DNA of 35,163 bases, from positions 1 through 35,163 of the forward strand of contig DASXTS010000159.1 of the NCBI GenBank assembly GCA_036505275.1, written 5' to 3'. Under the pieces are notes generated by a model. The model searched no databases. It was not told the origin of the DNA and saw only the letters and a program-made list of their open reading frames with translations. Both the position numbers and the translations under genes were made by a program. This document shows, piece by piece, positions 14,739-22,884 of this stretch. This DNA comes from DASXTS01 sp036505275 (GTDB lineage: Bacteria > Actinomycetota > Actinomycetes > Mycobacteriales > Pseudonocardiaceae). Numbering within the stretch: the first letter of the stretch is position 1; each line of letters starts with the position of its first letter.

Positions 14739-15911
14739 TCACGCCCGCTCCGGCCGGCAGATGAACGCGGTCGGGGTGCGGCCGATCCGGGTCAGGACAA
14801 CGGTGTACGCCGCCGAACCACGAAGCCGAAGCCGCGGCCGCAGCGCGTTAGGGTCGACGTCCAGGCCACGGACCAGGATCTCGACAGTGCCGGCGTCCAA
14901 CCGGTGCAACGTGGCGCGCAGCTCCTTCTCGCTGTAGTGGCCGTGCTCCAGGACGCGGAAGGCCCGCACGCCCGGCGGGGGCGCATCGCCGGTGAGGTAG
15001 GCGATCCGCTGGTCGAGCTGACCGAGCCCATGACGGGCCCCATACTGGCGGACCAGCCCGGCTCGCACGACTGCGCCGTCCGGGTTCACCAGCCACTCCC
15101 CCGGCGGCCGGACCGGACAATCCGCGGGGTCCGCGTCCGTGACCGTCCATTGTGGACCCGAGGTGGACAGCACGGTTGCTCGCCGCGCTACCCCGCTGGT
15201 CGCCAGCCGCGCCGACCACAGGCACGCCTCGCGCACCTCGCCGTCCAGCGACACCAGCTCGATCTCGGCGGCCCACGGCGCCGACCCGAAATCCATGCCA
15301 GGCGCCGACTTCACCACCAGCGGCCGTCCACTGTAGACGGTGGCGAGGGCGTCCAGCGACGGCGTGAAATCAGCCGGCCGCCACCGGCGGCGTCCGGTGC
15401 TGTCCCGGCGGGCCGGATCGGCGTACACCACCGTGCCCCTGCTGGTCGGGCGGAGCGCGTCGGCCCGCAGCAGCGCGGCCGGCGACGACCGCAGGTTGCG
15501 CGCCGCCATGGCCAGCCGCACCGGGTCGAGGTCCGAGCCGACGGCCCGCCGCGCCTGCGCGGCCAGCGCCGCCAGGTCGACACCGACCGAGCAGGTCACG
15601 TCATGCACGTCCAGCCCGGCCAGCCGGGACGCCCGGTGCCTGGCAACCGGAGAGGCGCTGGCCTGCTGCAGCGCGTCACCCGTGAAGAGCCACCGGTCGG
15701 CACCGTCCACTTTGGACGCCGCACGCCGGCGCAGCACGGCGGTCTCCAGCACAGCTGCGGCCAACCGCGGTCCGACCATCCGCCGCACGGTGTCCACATC
15801 GGACAGCCGGGAGGCATCGATAAGGGCCAGCCCGGCGGCCGCCGCCAGCGCCTCCTCCCCCGCCGGCGAGCGGAGGAAGGCCACGTCGTACAGCGTGAAC
15901 GGGTAACCCAC
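14739..15911 (-). CDS. THUMP-like class I SAM-dependent methyltransferase (Rv3037c-like)
   Basis: A 390-residue protein of the actinobacterial family represented, as I recall, by Rv3037c. The N-terminus MGYPFTLYDVAFLRSPAGEE is followed by a helical region. A Rossmann methyltransferase core comes next, with VHDVTCSVGVDLAALA, the acidic strand AVGSDLDPVRLAMAARNL and the motif IV-like VVYADPARRD. The C-terminal third (from about 300) is the THUMP-like domain, ending FICRPERA. The DPAR motif resembles nucleic-acid methyltransferases, but the substrate is unknown. GTG at 15911 has AGGGGAG 11 bases upstream. It follows the next methyltransferase by 19 bases in one minus-strand operon. Three copies of a GTCCAC-N-GTGGAC-like palindrome lie inside it (15145, 15326, 15705). 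Confidence 0.85.
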   Translation of the reverse strand: MGYPFTLYDVAFLRSPAGEEALAAAAGLALIDASRLSDVDTVRRMVGPRLAAAVLETAVLRRRAASKVDGADRWLFTGDALQQASASPVARHRASRLAGLDVHDVTCSVGVDLAALAAQARRAVGSDLDPVRLAMAARNLRSSPAALLRADALRPTSRGTVVYADPARRDSTGRRRWRPADFTPSLDALATVYSGRPLVVKSAPGMDFGSAPWAAEIELVSLDGEVREACLWSARLATSGVARRATVLSTSGPQWTVTDADPADCPVRPPGEWLVNPDGAVVRAGLVRQYGARHGLGQLDQRIAYLTGDAPPPGVRAFRVLEHGHYSEKELRATLHRLDAGTVEILVRGLDVDPNALRPRLRLRGSAAYTVVLTRIGRTPTAFICRPERA

Positions 15912-15930
15912 CGCGATCGCGGCTCCCCTG

Positions 15931-16917
15931 CTACAACGAGATCGGTGGCTCCGGCTTGCGGCCGGTGATCAACACGTTGTAGAACGCCCCGCGCGGCACC
16001 ACATTCGCCAGCACCCGCTGGTCCAGCAAGTACAGCCGCTGCCATGTGCGGTAGGCGAACATGGCCCAGCCCCAACCCAGCCGGCCGGGTTCCACCGCGG
16101 ACTCGAAGGTCCGCACCGGCCAGCCGAACATGGCGGCGGTCAGCTCCTCGGTAGCCACCCGCACCTCCACCGCGCCGGCCGCCAGCGCGGTCCGCTCCAG
16201 GACCGCCGGCACGAACGTGTGCACGTCGACGACCGCCTCCAACGCGGCGGCGCGCGACGAGTCGTCGAGCTCGGCCTGCGGGCGCCGCCATGACCGCAGC
16301 GGCGGGAGCCGGGTCACCCGGGTGGTCACCCACCAGGTCAGTCGGCTCAGCCGTCGGGCGTACCAGTCGCCGACCCGGCTCGGCTCACCGGCGAACACGA
16401 ACCGGCCGCCCGGTTTGAGCACCCGAAGCACCTCGCGCAGCGCGGCCGGCACGTCCGGGATGTGGTGCAGCACCGCGTGCCCGACCACCAGGTCGAAGGT
16501 GTCGTCCGCGTACGGGATCCGTTCGGCGTCGGCCACCCGGCCGTCCACGTCGAGTCCGAGCGTGGCGGCGTTGCGCAGTGCGGTCCGCACCATTCCAGGT
16601 GAGAGGTCGGTGACCGAGCCACGTGACACCACGCCGCCCTGCATGAGGTTGAGCAGGAAGAACCCAGTGCCGCTACCCAGCTCCAGCGCACGCTGGTACG
16701 GCCATCCTGCCTCGTCGGCCGGGCCGGCGATGTACCGGAACCGGCCGACGGCGTAGTCGATACACCGCTCGTCGTAGGAGATCGACCACTTCTCGTCGTA
16801 TGTGTCGGCCTCCCAGTCGTGGTAGAGCACGTTGGCCAGCTTGGGGTCCTCGCGCGCCGCCGCCACCTGCTCGGCCGTGGCGTGCGGGTTGGGTGCCGGG
16901 TCGTCCACCGTTGTCAC
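15931..16917 (-). CDS. Class I SAM-dependent methyltransferase (Rv3038c-like)
   Basis: A 328-residue methyltransferase of the Methyltransf_11/25 type. Motif I is ALELGSGTGFFLLNLMQGG (about 91-109); the acidic and post-motif segments are TDLSPGMVRTAL and VADAERIPYADDTFDLVVGH, then LHHIPDVPAALREVLRVLKP and GGRFVFAGEPSR. A C-terminal extension of about 120 residues includes an aromatic stretch WGWAMFAYRTWQRLYLL that may be membrane-associated. The GTG at 16917 lies 11 bases past the enoyl-CoA hydratase stop, with GAGGG just upstream. Together with the hydratase and the THUMP-like gene it forms a block matching the Rv3039c-Rv3038c-Rv3037c order. Ubiquinone/menaquinone-type or lipid methylation is possible; the substrate is not evident. 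Confidence 0.85.
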   Translation of the reverse strand: MTTVDDPAPNPHATAEQVAAAREDPKLANVLYHDWEADTYDEKWSISYDERCIDYAVGRFRYIAGPADEAGWPYQRALELGSGTGFFLLNLMQGGVVSRGSVTDLSPGMVRTALRNAATLGLDVDGRVADAERIPYADDTFDLVVGHAVLHHIPDVPAALREVLRVLKPGGRFVFAGEPSRVGDWYARRLSRLTWWVTTRVTRLPPLRSWRRPQAELDDSSRAAALEAVVDVHTFVPAVLERTALAAGAVEVRVATEELTAAMFGWPVRTFESAVEPGRLGWGWAMFAYRTWQRLYLLDQRVLANVVPRGAFYNVLITGRKPEPPISL

Positions 16918-16927
16918 GACGTCACCC

Positions 16928-17707
16928 TCACCGCCCCACGAAGGTGGCCTTGCCCGGCCCGTTGTCGATGAAGGACCGCATGCCGGCCACCGCGTCCTCG
17001 GTGGCGAAGAGGCCTGCGAACAGCTGGCTCTCCAGCCGCAGGCCGGTGCCGAGGTCGGTGTCCAGACCGCCGTCGATCGCGGCCTTGGCCGCGGCCAGGG
17101 CCAGCGCCGGGCCGCTGGCGAACTGATCGGCCCACCGGCGTGCCGCGGCGTATACCTCGTCCGGGGCGACTACCTCGTCCACGAGGCCGATCTCCCGCGC
17201 CTCCTGGGCACCGATGAACCGCCCGGTGTACACGATCTCCTTGGCGCGCGTCGGGCCGACCAGCCGGGTGAGCCGCTGGGTGCCGCCCGCGCCGGGGATG
17301 AGGCCGAGCAGGATTTCGGGCTGGCCGACCTTGGCGTTGTCCCCGGCCACCCGCCGGTCGCAGCACAGCGCCACCTCGTACCCGCCGCCGAGGGCGTACC
17401 CGGTGATCGCGGCCACGGTCGGCTTGGCTATCGCGGCCACCGAGCCGAGCGCCGAGGACACCCCCCCGGCGCGGAGCGCCATGTCGGCGTAGGACATGCC
17501 CGCCATTTCCTTGACGTCGACCCCGGCCGCGAACGCCTTTTCGCCGCCGTAGACGACCACGGCGCGCACGTCGGCCCGCTGCTGAGCCTCGGTGGCGGCG
17601 GCCCGTAGCTCCTCCTGCATCGCCCGGTCCAGGGCGTTCATCGGTGGCCGGTCCAGCCGGATAGTGCCGACACCGCCGTCGACCTCGAGCCTGACGTACT
17701 CGGTCAT
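16928..17707 (-). CDS. Enoyl-CoA hydratase/isomerase (EchA17-like)
   Basis: A 259-residue crotonase-fold enzyme that hydrates trans-2-enoyl-CoA in beta-oxidation. It starts MTEYVRLEVDGGVGTIRLDR. Oxyanion-hole regions are KAFAAGVDVKEMA and YALGGGYEVALCCDRR. Both catalytic glutamates of classical hydratases are present, in GGGYEVAL and in GQPEILLGLIPGAGGTQRL. The ATG at 17707 is chosen from homology; the open frame extends upstream to 17764 through repeat sequence without family features. It is first in the operon with the two methyltransferases. Its position matches echA17 (Rv3039c) in M. tuberculosis. Supply of electrons to EtfAB through acyl-CoA dehydrogenases links this gene functionally to the etf genes at 2.5-4.3 kb. 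Confidence 0.94.
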   Translation of the reverse strand: MTEYVRLEVDGGVGTIRLDRPPMNALDRAMQEELRAAATEAQQRADVRAVVVYGGEKAFAAGVDVKEMAGMSYADMALRAGGVSSALGSVAAIAKPTVAAITGYALGGGYEVALCCDRRVAGDNAKVGQPEILLGLIPGAGGTQRLTRLVGPTRAKEIVYTGRFIGAQEAREIGLVDEVVAPDEVYAAARRWADQFASGPALALAAAKAAIDGGLDTDLGTGLRLESQLFAGLFATEDAVAGMRSFIDNGPGKATFVGR

Positions 17708-17735
17708 GGCGCGCAGCCTAGGCGGCTGCGCGTCC

Positions 17736-17779
17736 GTGCGCGGCGTTTGGTGCTCCAACACCATTTACCACTCACGACT
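17736..17779 (-). repeat. Terminator-like hairpin repeat, copy 2 (after ABC ATPase)
   Basis: Positions 17754-17778 repeat exactly the 25 bases at 4398-4422. The pairing arm on the other side (17736-17753, ending gtttggtgct) is degenerate, so the hairpin here is weaker. It begins 4 bases after the stop codon of the minus-strand ABC ATPase gene. Copy 1 likewise follows an ABC-transporter gene stop, so the element seems tied to 3' ends. On the minus strand both read GTCGTGAGTGGTAAATGGTG. Confidence 0.65.
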
Positions 17780-17782
17780 TGT

Positions 17783-18574
17783 TCACGGGCGGCGGGCGAA
17801 GTAGCGGTCCTCGATGCGCTCGAGGACCAGCGGCTGCCCGAAGGTGGCGGACAGGCTCACCGAGGTGAGCACCTCGTCCAGCAGGCCCTGGGTGACGATC
17901 CCGCCGTCCCGCATGAGCAGGACGTGGGTGAAGCCCGGTGGGATCTCCTCGACGTGGTGCGTGACCAGAACCAGCGCCGGGGCGTCCGGGTCCATGGCCA
18001 GCTCGGAGAGCCGGGCGACCAGGTCCTCGCGACCGCTGAGGTCGAGGCCGGCGGCCGGTTCGTCCAGCAGCAGCAGCTCGGGGTCGGTCATCAGCGCTCT
18101 GGCGATGAGCACCCGCTTGCGCTCGCCCTCGGACAAGGTGTCGTACCGCCGGCCGGCCAGCGGCGCCACGCCGAACGCGTCGAGCAGCGCCTCGGCCCGG
18201 CCGGTGTCGATCTCGTGGTAGGCCTCGCGCCATCGGCCGAGCACGGCATAACCGGCCGAGAGGACCAGGTCGCGCACCAGCTCGTGGCCGGGCACCCGGC
18301 CGGCGACCGCGGCCGAGCAGAACCCGATCCGCGGGCGCAGCTCGAAAACGTTGGTGCGGCCGAGCCGCTCGCCGAGCACGTCGACCACCCCGGAGCTCGG
18401 GTGGAGCTCGGCCCCTGCCAGCCGCAGCAGCGTGGTCTTGCCGGCGCCGTTCGGCCCGAGGATGACCCACCGCTCGTCCAGCTCGACCCGCCAGTTCACC
18501 GAGTCGAGCAGCGTCGACGCACCGCGCCGCACCGCGACGTCGCTCATTGCGATGACTAGGTCGGCGTCGGTCAC
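17783..18574 (-). CDS. ABC transporter ATP-binding protein (Rv3041c-like)
   Basis: A 263-residue nucleotide-binding subunit. Walker A is GPNGAGKTT, the signature is LSEGERKRVLIARAL, Walker B is LLLLDEPAAGLD and the switch His is in VTHHVEEIPPGFTHVLLMRD. This pattern (LSEGE instead of LSGGQ, and EEIPPGFTH) is typical of the stand-alone ModF/YlmA-like ATPases, whose transported substrate is usually unknown. No permease gene is next to it. I chose the GTG at 18574 (VTDADLVIAMSDVAVRRG). The frame is open to 18922, but that extension runs through repeat element B and is spurious. It is monocistronic here, followed by hairpin repeat copy 2 and then the enoyl-CoA hydratase gene. Confidence 0.9.
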   Translation of the reverse strand: MTDADLVIAMSDVAVRRGASTLLDSVNWRVELDERWVILGPNGAGKTTLLRLAGAELHPSSGVVDVLGERLGRTNVFELRPRIGFCSAAVAGRVPGHELVRDLVLSAGYAVLGRWREAYHEIDTGRAEALLDAFGVAPLAGRRYDTLSEGERKRVLIARALMTDPELLLLDEPAAGLDLSGREDLVARLSELAMDPDAPALVLVTHHVEEIPPGFTHVLLMRDGGIVTQGLLDEVLTSVSLSATFGQPLVLERIEDRYFARRP

Positions 18575-18663
18575 CGGCCACGGGTCCCTCACGGGTCGAC
18601 ATTGTTCAGGGCGCGGCCGCAACCCGCCCGCATTGGCGCGCCCGAACGACCCGACCTCGCCCG

Positions 18664-18848
18664 GGGTCGCGCGTGTTCGCCGGTTCGGTCGGGCGTGTTC
18701 GCCGGTTCGGTCGCGCGTGTTCACCGGTTCGGTCGCGCGTGTTCGCGGGATCGGTCGGGCGCGTGTTCGGCGGTTGGGCCGCTTGTTGGGCGATTCGGCC
18801 GTCCGTTGGGCCGTTCGGTACACATCTGTCGGCGGCTGGGCCGAACGA
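18664..18848 (+). repeat. 22-bp tandem repeat element B plus core
   Basis: About seven units of GTGTTCGCCGGTTCGGTC plus a 4-base joint begin at 18673, 18695, 18717 and 18739 (exact 22-base spacing). Looser copies follow near 18763, 18784 and 18804. They end in a core with TGTCGGCGGCTGGGCC (18827-18842) preceded by acacatc. The units match the left array of element A and the core matches those of A and D. It lies in the 289-base gap between the divergent ABC ATPase and glgX genes, so it may overlap both promoter regions. Confidence 0.78.
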
Positions 18849-18863
18849 GGCCATGTATCCGGG

Positions 18864-21044
18864 ATGATCGGAGGTGTGCGCAGTGCCGACCGGCCGTTCC
18901 CGCTGGGGGCGCACGTCGGCACTGACGGCGTGCGCTTCGCGGTGGCGTCCTCATGCGCTGAGGCCGTCGAGGTGTGCCTCGTCGACCGAGACGGCGACCC
19001 AGACGGCGACCGAGACGGCCGAGCAGGTACAGCCAGGCACGGCTGGTCAGAGCGGCGGGTCGAGCTGGTCGAGCGGACGTTCGGGGTGTGGCACGGCGTG
19101 GTGCCCGGCGTCGGGCCCGGCCAGCGGTACGGCTACCGGGTGCACGGGCCGTACGAGCCCGGCCGCGGGCTGCGCTGCAATCCGGCCAAGCTGCTGGTGG
19201 ACCCGTACGCGCGCCGGATCACCGGCCGGATCACCGACCTGGACGCCACCCTCGGCTATCAGAGCGATCCCTTCACCGGCCTGCCGTCCACGGTGGACTC
19301 GCTGGGCGCCGTACCGCTGTCCGTGGTGACGCCACCGGTACCACCGCCGAGCACCCGACCACCGAAGCCGGACGTGTCATGGGCGGACACCGTGCTGTAC
19401 GAGCTGCACGTGCGCGGCCTCACCCGCCGCCATCCCGAGATGCCGCCCGAGCACCGCGGCACGTACCTCGGGCTGGCGCACCCCGCGGTCGTCGAGCATC
19501 TGGTGCGGCTCGGGGTGACCACCGTTGAGCTGCTGCCCGTGCATACCATCAGCGACGAACCCGCCCTGCTCAAGCGCCGCCGCAACTACTGGGGCTACTC
19601 GACGCTCGGCTTCCTCGCCCCGCACGAGGGGTACGCCGCCGTGCCGGGGGACGAGATCGCCGAGTTCCGCACCATGGTCGACACGCTGCACGCCGCCGGC
19701 ATCGAGGTGGTGCTCGACGTGGTCTACAACCACACCTGCGAGGTCGGTGTCGGCGGCCCGACGTTGTCCTTCCGCGGGCTGGACGCGCCGGCGTACTACG
19801 TGCACCGGGTGGACGGCTCCCTGGTTGACATCACCGGCTGCGGCAACACCCTGAACGCCGGCTCGCCAACCGTGGTGCGGCTGGTGCTCGACTCGCTGCG
19901 TTACTGGGCCGGCGAGCTGGGCGTCGACGGGTTCCGATTCGACCTGACGTCCGTGCTTGGCCGGCCGCATGCCGGGTCGTTCGACCCGCACGCCATGCTG
20001 CTCACCGCCATCGGCTGCGACCCCGTGCTGGCGCAGTGCAAGCTGATCGCCGAGCCGTGGGACGCCACCAGCGAGGGCTACCGGGTCGGCGGCCACGGCG
20101 TGCAGTGGGCGGAGTGGAACGACCGCTTCCGAAACACCACTCGGGACTTCTGGCGCGGCGCCACCGGGGTGCGCGACCTCGCCTACCGGCTGGCCGGCTC
20201 GTCCGACCTGTACGCCAGCGGCGGCCGCCGGCCGTGGCAATCGATCAACTTCGTCACCGCGCACGACGGGTTCACCCTGCGGGACCTGGTCTCCTACAAC
20301 CGCAAGCACAACGAGGCCAACGGCGAGCAGGAGGCGGACGGCACGAACGACAACCGCTCGTGGAACCACGGCGTCGAGGGCGATCCTGCCCCACCGGACG
20401 TGGTGGCGCTGCGCCGGCGGCAGGTCCGCAACCTCCTGGCCACCCTGCTGCTGTCGACCGGTACGCCCATGCTCACCGCCGGCGACGAGCTGTGGCGCAC
20501 CCAGCACGGCAACAACAACCCGTACTGCCTGGACGACGACACATCGTGGGTCCAGTGGACGGCGGAGGGCGCGGCGGAACTCACCGCCTTCGTGCGGCGG
20601 GTGCTGGCGCTGCGGCACGGCGTACCGGCGCTGCGGCAGGCCGAGTTCTTCGACGGGAGGGACACCCCGGACGGCACCCCGGACCTCGCATGGCTGCGCG
20701 CGGACGGCCAGGAGTTGACCGAGGCCGACTGGTTCGACGACGAGCGGCGCACCCTCGGCATGTGGATCGACGGCTCGCACGTGCGGGCGGACGGCGGCAC
20801 AGCAGCCGGTTCGGGCGGCACCGCCGACCGGGGTGAGCCGGCCGACTCCTGGCTGCTGGTGCTGCACGCCGGCGCGGCGCCCACGATGGTGACGCTGCCG
20901 GGGCCGGAGTATGGCAAGACCTACCAAACGGTGCTGGACACGGCCGCCGCCGACGGCGAGCCGGGCGACGGCGCCCAGCACGAGGCGGGGTCGGTGGTCA
21001 GCCTGCCGGGGCGGTGCGTCCTGCTGTTCCGCGTACCCAGCTGA
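18864..21044 (+). CDS. glgX: Glycogen debranching enzyme (isoamylase-type)
   Basis: A 726-residue GH13 enzyme that hydrolyses alpha-1,6 branches. An N-terminal CBM48 domain (from FPLGAHVGTDGVRFAVASS) is followed by the catalytic barrel: region I DVVYNHTCE, region II VDGFRFDLTS with nucleophile Asp360, region III LIAEPWD with acid Glu397 and region IV VTAHDGF with His467-Asp468. TPMLTAGDE precedes the C-terminal beta domain, which holds a variable Gly/Ala-rich insert (about 645-660). An Asp/Gly/Arg-rich insert sits at residues 42-58. I placed the start at ATG 18864; the open frame upstream crosses repeat element B. With GlgP and GlgE nearby it serves glycogen turnover. Its 3' end overlaps the convergent ltrA-family gene by 47 bases. 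Confidence 0.94.
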   Translation: MIGGVRSADRPFPLGAHVGTDGVRFAVASSCAEAVEVCLVDRDGDPDGDRDGRAGTARHGWSERRVELVERTFGVWHGVVPGVGPGQRYGYRVHGPYEPGRGLRCNPAKLLVDPYARRITGRITDLDATLGYQSDPFTGLPSTVDSLGAVPLSVVTPPVPPPSTRPPKPDVSWADTVLYELHVRGLTRRHPEMPPEHRGTYLGLAHPAVVEHLVRLGVTTVELLPVHTISDEPALLKRRRNYWGYSTLGFLAPHEGYAAVPGDEIAEFRTMVDTLHAAGIEVVLDVVYNHTCEVGVGGPTLSFRGLDAPAYYVHRVDGSLVDITGCGNTLNAGSPTVVRLVLDSLRYWAGELGVDGFRFDLTSVLGRPHAGSFDPHAMLLTAIGCDPVLAQCKLIAEPWDATSEGYRVGGHGVQWAEWNDRFRNTTRDFWRGATGVRDLAYRLAGSSDLYASGGRRPWQSINFVTAHDGFTLRDLVSYNRKHNEANGEQEADGTNDNRSWNHGVEGDPAPPDVVALRRRQVRNLLATLLLSTGTPMLTAGDELWRTQHGNNNPYCLDDDTSWVQWTAEGAAELTAFVRRVLALRHGVPALRQAEFFDGRDTPDGTPDLAWLRADGQELTEADWFDDERRTLGMWIDGSHVRADGGTAAGSGGTADRGEPADSWLLVLHAGAAPTMVTLPGPEYGKTYQTVLDTAAADGEPGDGAQHEAGSVVSLPGRCVLLFRVPS

Positions 21045-22149
21045 TGCCGCGGCTGCGGTCCTCGCTGGCCAGCATCAGCACCAGAACTACGAGCAGCGCG
21101 ACCAGCTGCGCGGTGGCCAGCCAGGGGCCGAGCGGCACGGTGGCCAGCGCGCCCACCGCGCCGACCGAGCGAAACCGCAGGACCCCGATCGACAGCTCGC
21201 GCCGGAACAGCACGTCGCCGACCAGGAACAGGGCCACGCCGCCGCCGAGCGCCAGCGCCTGTGGCACGGTGAGGTGGTCGAACGCATGGCCGACCGCCTT
21301 CTTCACACCGGCGGCGAGCACCACGATGCCGAACAGGATCGGCACGTGCGCGAATCCGTAGGAGCGCAGCGCCACCCGTGGTTGGCGTTCGGGTGGCAGG
21401 CTGGCCAGCGCCCGCTCCGCGGCCTCGTCGTCGCCGCCGAAGTAGGTCCACCACAGCAGGTAAGCCAGGGCCAGGCCGAGCGCCGCGACGGTGATCAGCC
21501 CGGCGTCCACCGGCAGCCCGGCGGCCCCGACCCCGATGGCCACGATCGACTCGCCGAGCGCGACGATCACCACTAGGCCGTGCCGCTCAACGAAGTGTGC
21601 CGGCGAGATCGTCCACGTCATGGGGTGCAGGTATGGCGAGACCCACTGCACCACCACGGTCAGGCCCCACATCGGCAGCCGCCACTGCGCCGGCAGCACA
21701 CCGCCAACCAGCACCATCGTCGCGGTGAGCAGGTTGAGCGGCGCAAGCCTGGCCATCGCGCGCACCGCTCCCGGCCCGCCGGAGTGCAGGAAGAGTCCGG
21801 TGTGGATGGCGTTGACCACGAAGTAACCGAGGCCGAACGCCAGGCCGGTTGCGACGTAGGCGTCCGGTACGGCCAGCGCCATGGTCAGGAAGCCGCCCAT
21901 CCCCATCACCAGCAACCCGCGGCGCAGGCTGCTCGTCGGTGCCACCGCGTTCGTCAGCCAGGCGTAGCCGGCGTACATCCACAGGATCACCGTGAGCAGC
22001 ACCGCGGCTCGCAACACGCCGAGCTGGGTGAGGTCGTCGGCGAGCAACCCGGTCACCTGGGTCACGGTGAACACGAACACCAGGTCGAAAAACAGTTCCA
22101 GCGTGCTGACCCGCACGGCCGGCTCGATGTTGGGCTGGCGCCGCTGCAC
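20998..22149 (-). CDS. Low temperature requirement protein A (LtrA) family membrane protein
   Basis: A 383-residue polytopic membrane protein with about ten hydrophobic segments. LtrA hallmarks are the N-terminal VSTLELFFDLVFVFTVTQVT, with its conserved Glu and FFDLVFV, then FVERHGLVVIVALGESIVAI and ALAYLLWWTYFGG. The family name comes from a Listeria gene needed for growth in the cold; its biochemical function is unknown. I chose GTG at 22149 (VQRRQPNIEPAVR) because the family homology starts just after it. The frame stays open to 22266, but that extension is translated 22-bp repeat C (residues rich in Thr, Arg, His). Its last 15 codons overlap glgX on the opposite strand, which places both stop codons inside the partner gene. 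Confidence 0.9.
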   Translation of the reverse strand: MQRRQPNIEPAVRVSTLELFFDLVFVFTVTQVTGLLADDLTQLGVLRAAVLLTVILWMYAGYAWLTNAVAPTSSLRRGLLVMGMGGFLTMALAVPDAYVATGLAFGLGYFVVNAIHTGLFLHSGGPGAVRAMARLAPLNLLTATMVLVGGVLPAQWRLPMWGLTVVVQWVSPYLHPMTWTISPAHFVERHGLVVIVALGESIVAIGVGAAGLPVDAGLITVAALGLALAYLLWWTYFGGDDEAAERALASLPPERQPRVALRSYGFAHVPILFGIVVLAAGVKKAVGHAFDHLTVPQALALGGGVALFLVGDVLFRRELSIGVLRFRSVGAVGALATVPLGPWLATAQLVALLVVLVLMLASEDRSRGISWVRGTAGRTAPAG

Positions 22150-22180
22150 GATTCGCAGGCTAGCCCGCCTGGCCTCCCGC

Positions 22181-22326
22181 GTGTCCGCGTATCCGTCCAC
22201 GTGTGTCCGCGCGGCCGTACAGGTGTGTCCGCGTGTCCGCACAGGTGTGTCCGCGTGTCCGCACACGTGTGTCCGCTGCTCTTGACGCGTGTCCGCGGGT
22301 CCATGTGTCCCCGGGTTCGGGTGTGG
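22181..22326 (+). repeat. 22-bp tandem repeat element C plus degenerate core
   Basis: GTGTCCGCG-type units start at 22181, 22203, 22225, 22247 and 22269, an exact 22-base period. Degenerate units follow at 22289 and 22305. The best units read GTGTCCGCGTGTCCGCACAG with a 2-base joint. The array ends in ccatgtgtccccgggttcgg (22301-22320), which resembles the core of elements A, B and D. It occupies the 206-base gap between the divergent LtrA and small membrane-protein genes. Confidence 0.75.
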
Positions 22327-22355
22327 TGACCTTGACCTCGGTACCGGTCAGCCAG

Positions 22356-22832
22356 ATGGTTAGCCCCGTGTCAACGCTGCATCTGACCCGGCACTCGCGG
22401 ATCTTGGCGGCCGTGCTGCTGATCGCGATGCTGCCGATCGAGTCTGGCGGCTACTACCTGACGGAGGTGGTACACGGCGACCAGCAGATCACCGAGTTCC
22501 AGCTCGCGTTCGCTCGGGCCGGTCACGCCCACGCCGGTGTGCTGGTACTGCTCGGACTGATCGGGCTGGTGCTGGCGGACGCCACCGGGCTCGCTGGGCT
22601 GCTGGGTTATCTGGCCAGGCATGGCGTTCCGGTGGCCGCGCTGCTCATGTCCGCTGGGTTCTTCCTGTCCTCCTCGGGCTCCGGCACAACCGAGCCCAAC
22701 GGCATGATCGTGCTGGTATGGATCGGCGCCGTCTCGCTGGCCGTCGGCGTCCTGACTCTGGCCTATGGGTTGCTGGCCGCGCCGAACCGGCGGCAGCGCT
22801 CGCCGACGGCCAACATGACCACATCGGCGTAG
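22356..22832 (+). CDS. Four-helix membrane protein of unknown function
   Basis: A 158-residue integral membrane protein with four predicted helices at about 16-33, 58-76, 90-107 and 117-141. A conserved-looking motif FARAGHAHAGVLVLLGL, with two His residues flanking the start of helix 2, could bind metal or haem, but that is a guess. Codon use is strongly GC-biased at third positions, as in genuine genes of this window. Start choice is uncertain: ATG at 22356 or GTG at 22368; the upstream frame is repeat element C. I recognise similar hypothetical proteins in actinobacteria by style but no named family. It converges on glgP across repeat element D. Confidence 0.72.
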   Translation: MVSPVSTLHLTRHSRILAAVLLIAMLPIESGGYYLTEVVHGDQQITEFQLAFARAGHAHAGVLVLLGLIGLVLADATGLAGLLGYLARHGVPVAALLMSAGFFLSSSGSGTTEPNGMIVLVWIGAVSLAVGVLTLAYGLLAAPNRRQRSPTANMTTSA

Positions 22833-22884
22833 CAGCCAAGCCCGGCGTCGATATCGGCTGAGCGGGCGTCGGCCGCCCAGCGCC

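Noticed and set aside
12523..14742. 739-codon minus-strand open frame opposite ribokinase and nucleoside hydrolase
   Set aside because: A GC-driven shadow frame: low-complexity Ala/Ser/Arg composition, while both plus-strand genes have complete catalytic motifs.
18575..18922. N-terminal extension of the ABC ATPase rich in RTRATEP-like repeats
   Set aside because: It is translated 22-bp repeat B; the unit is not a multiple of three, and family homology starts at the GTG at 18574.
22150..22266. N-terminal extension of the LtrA-family protein
   Set aside because: It is translated repeat C (HADTPVRTRGHT); LtrA homology begins after the GTG at 22149.
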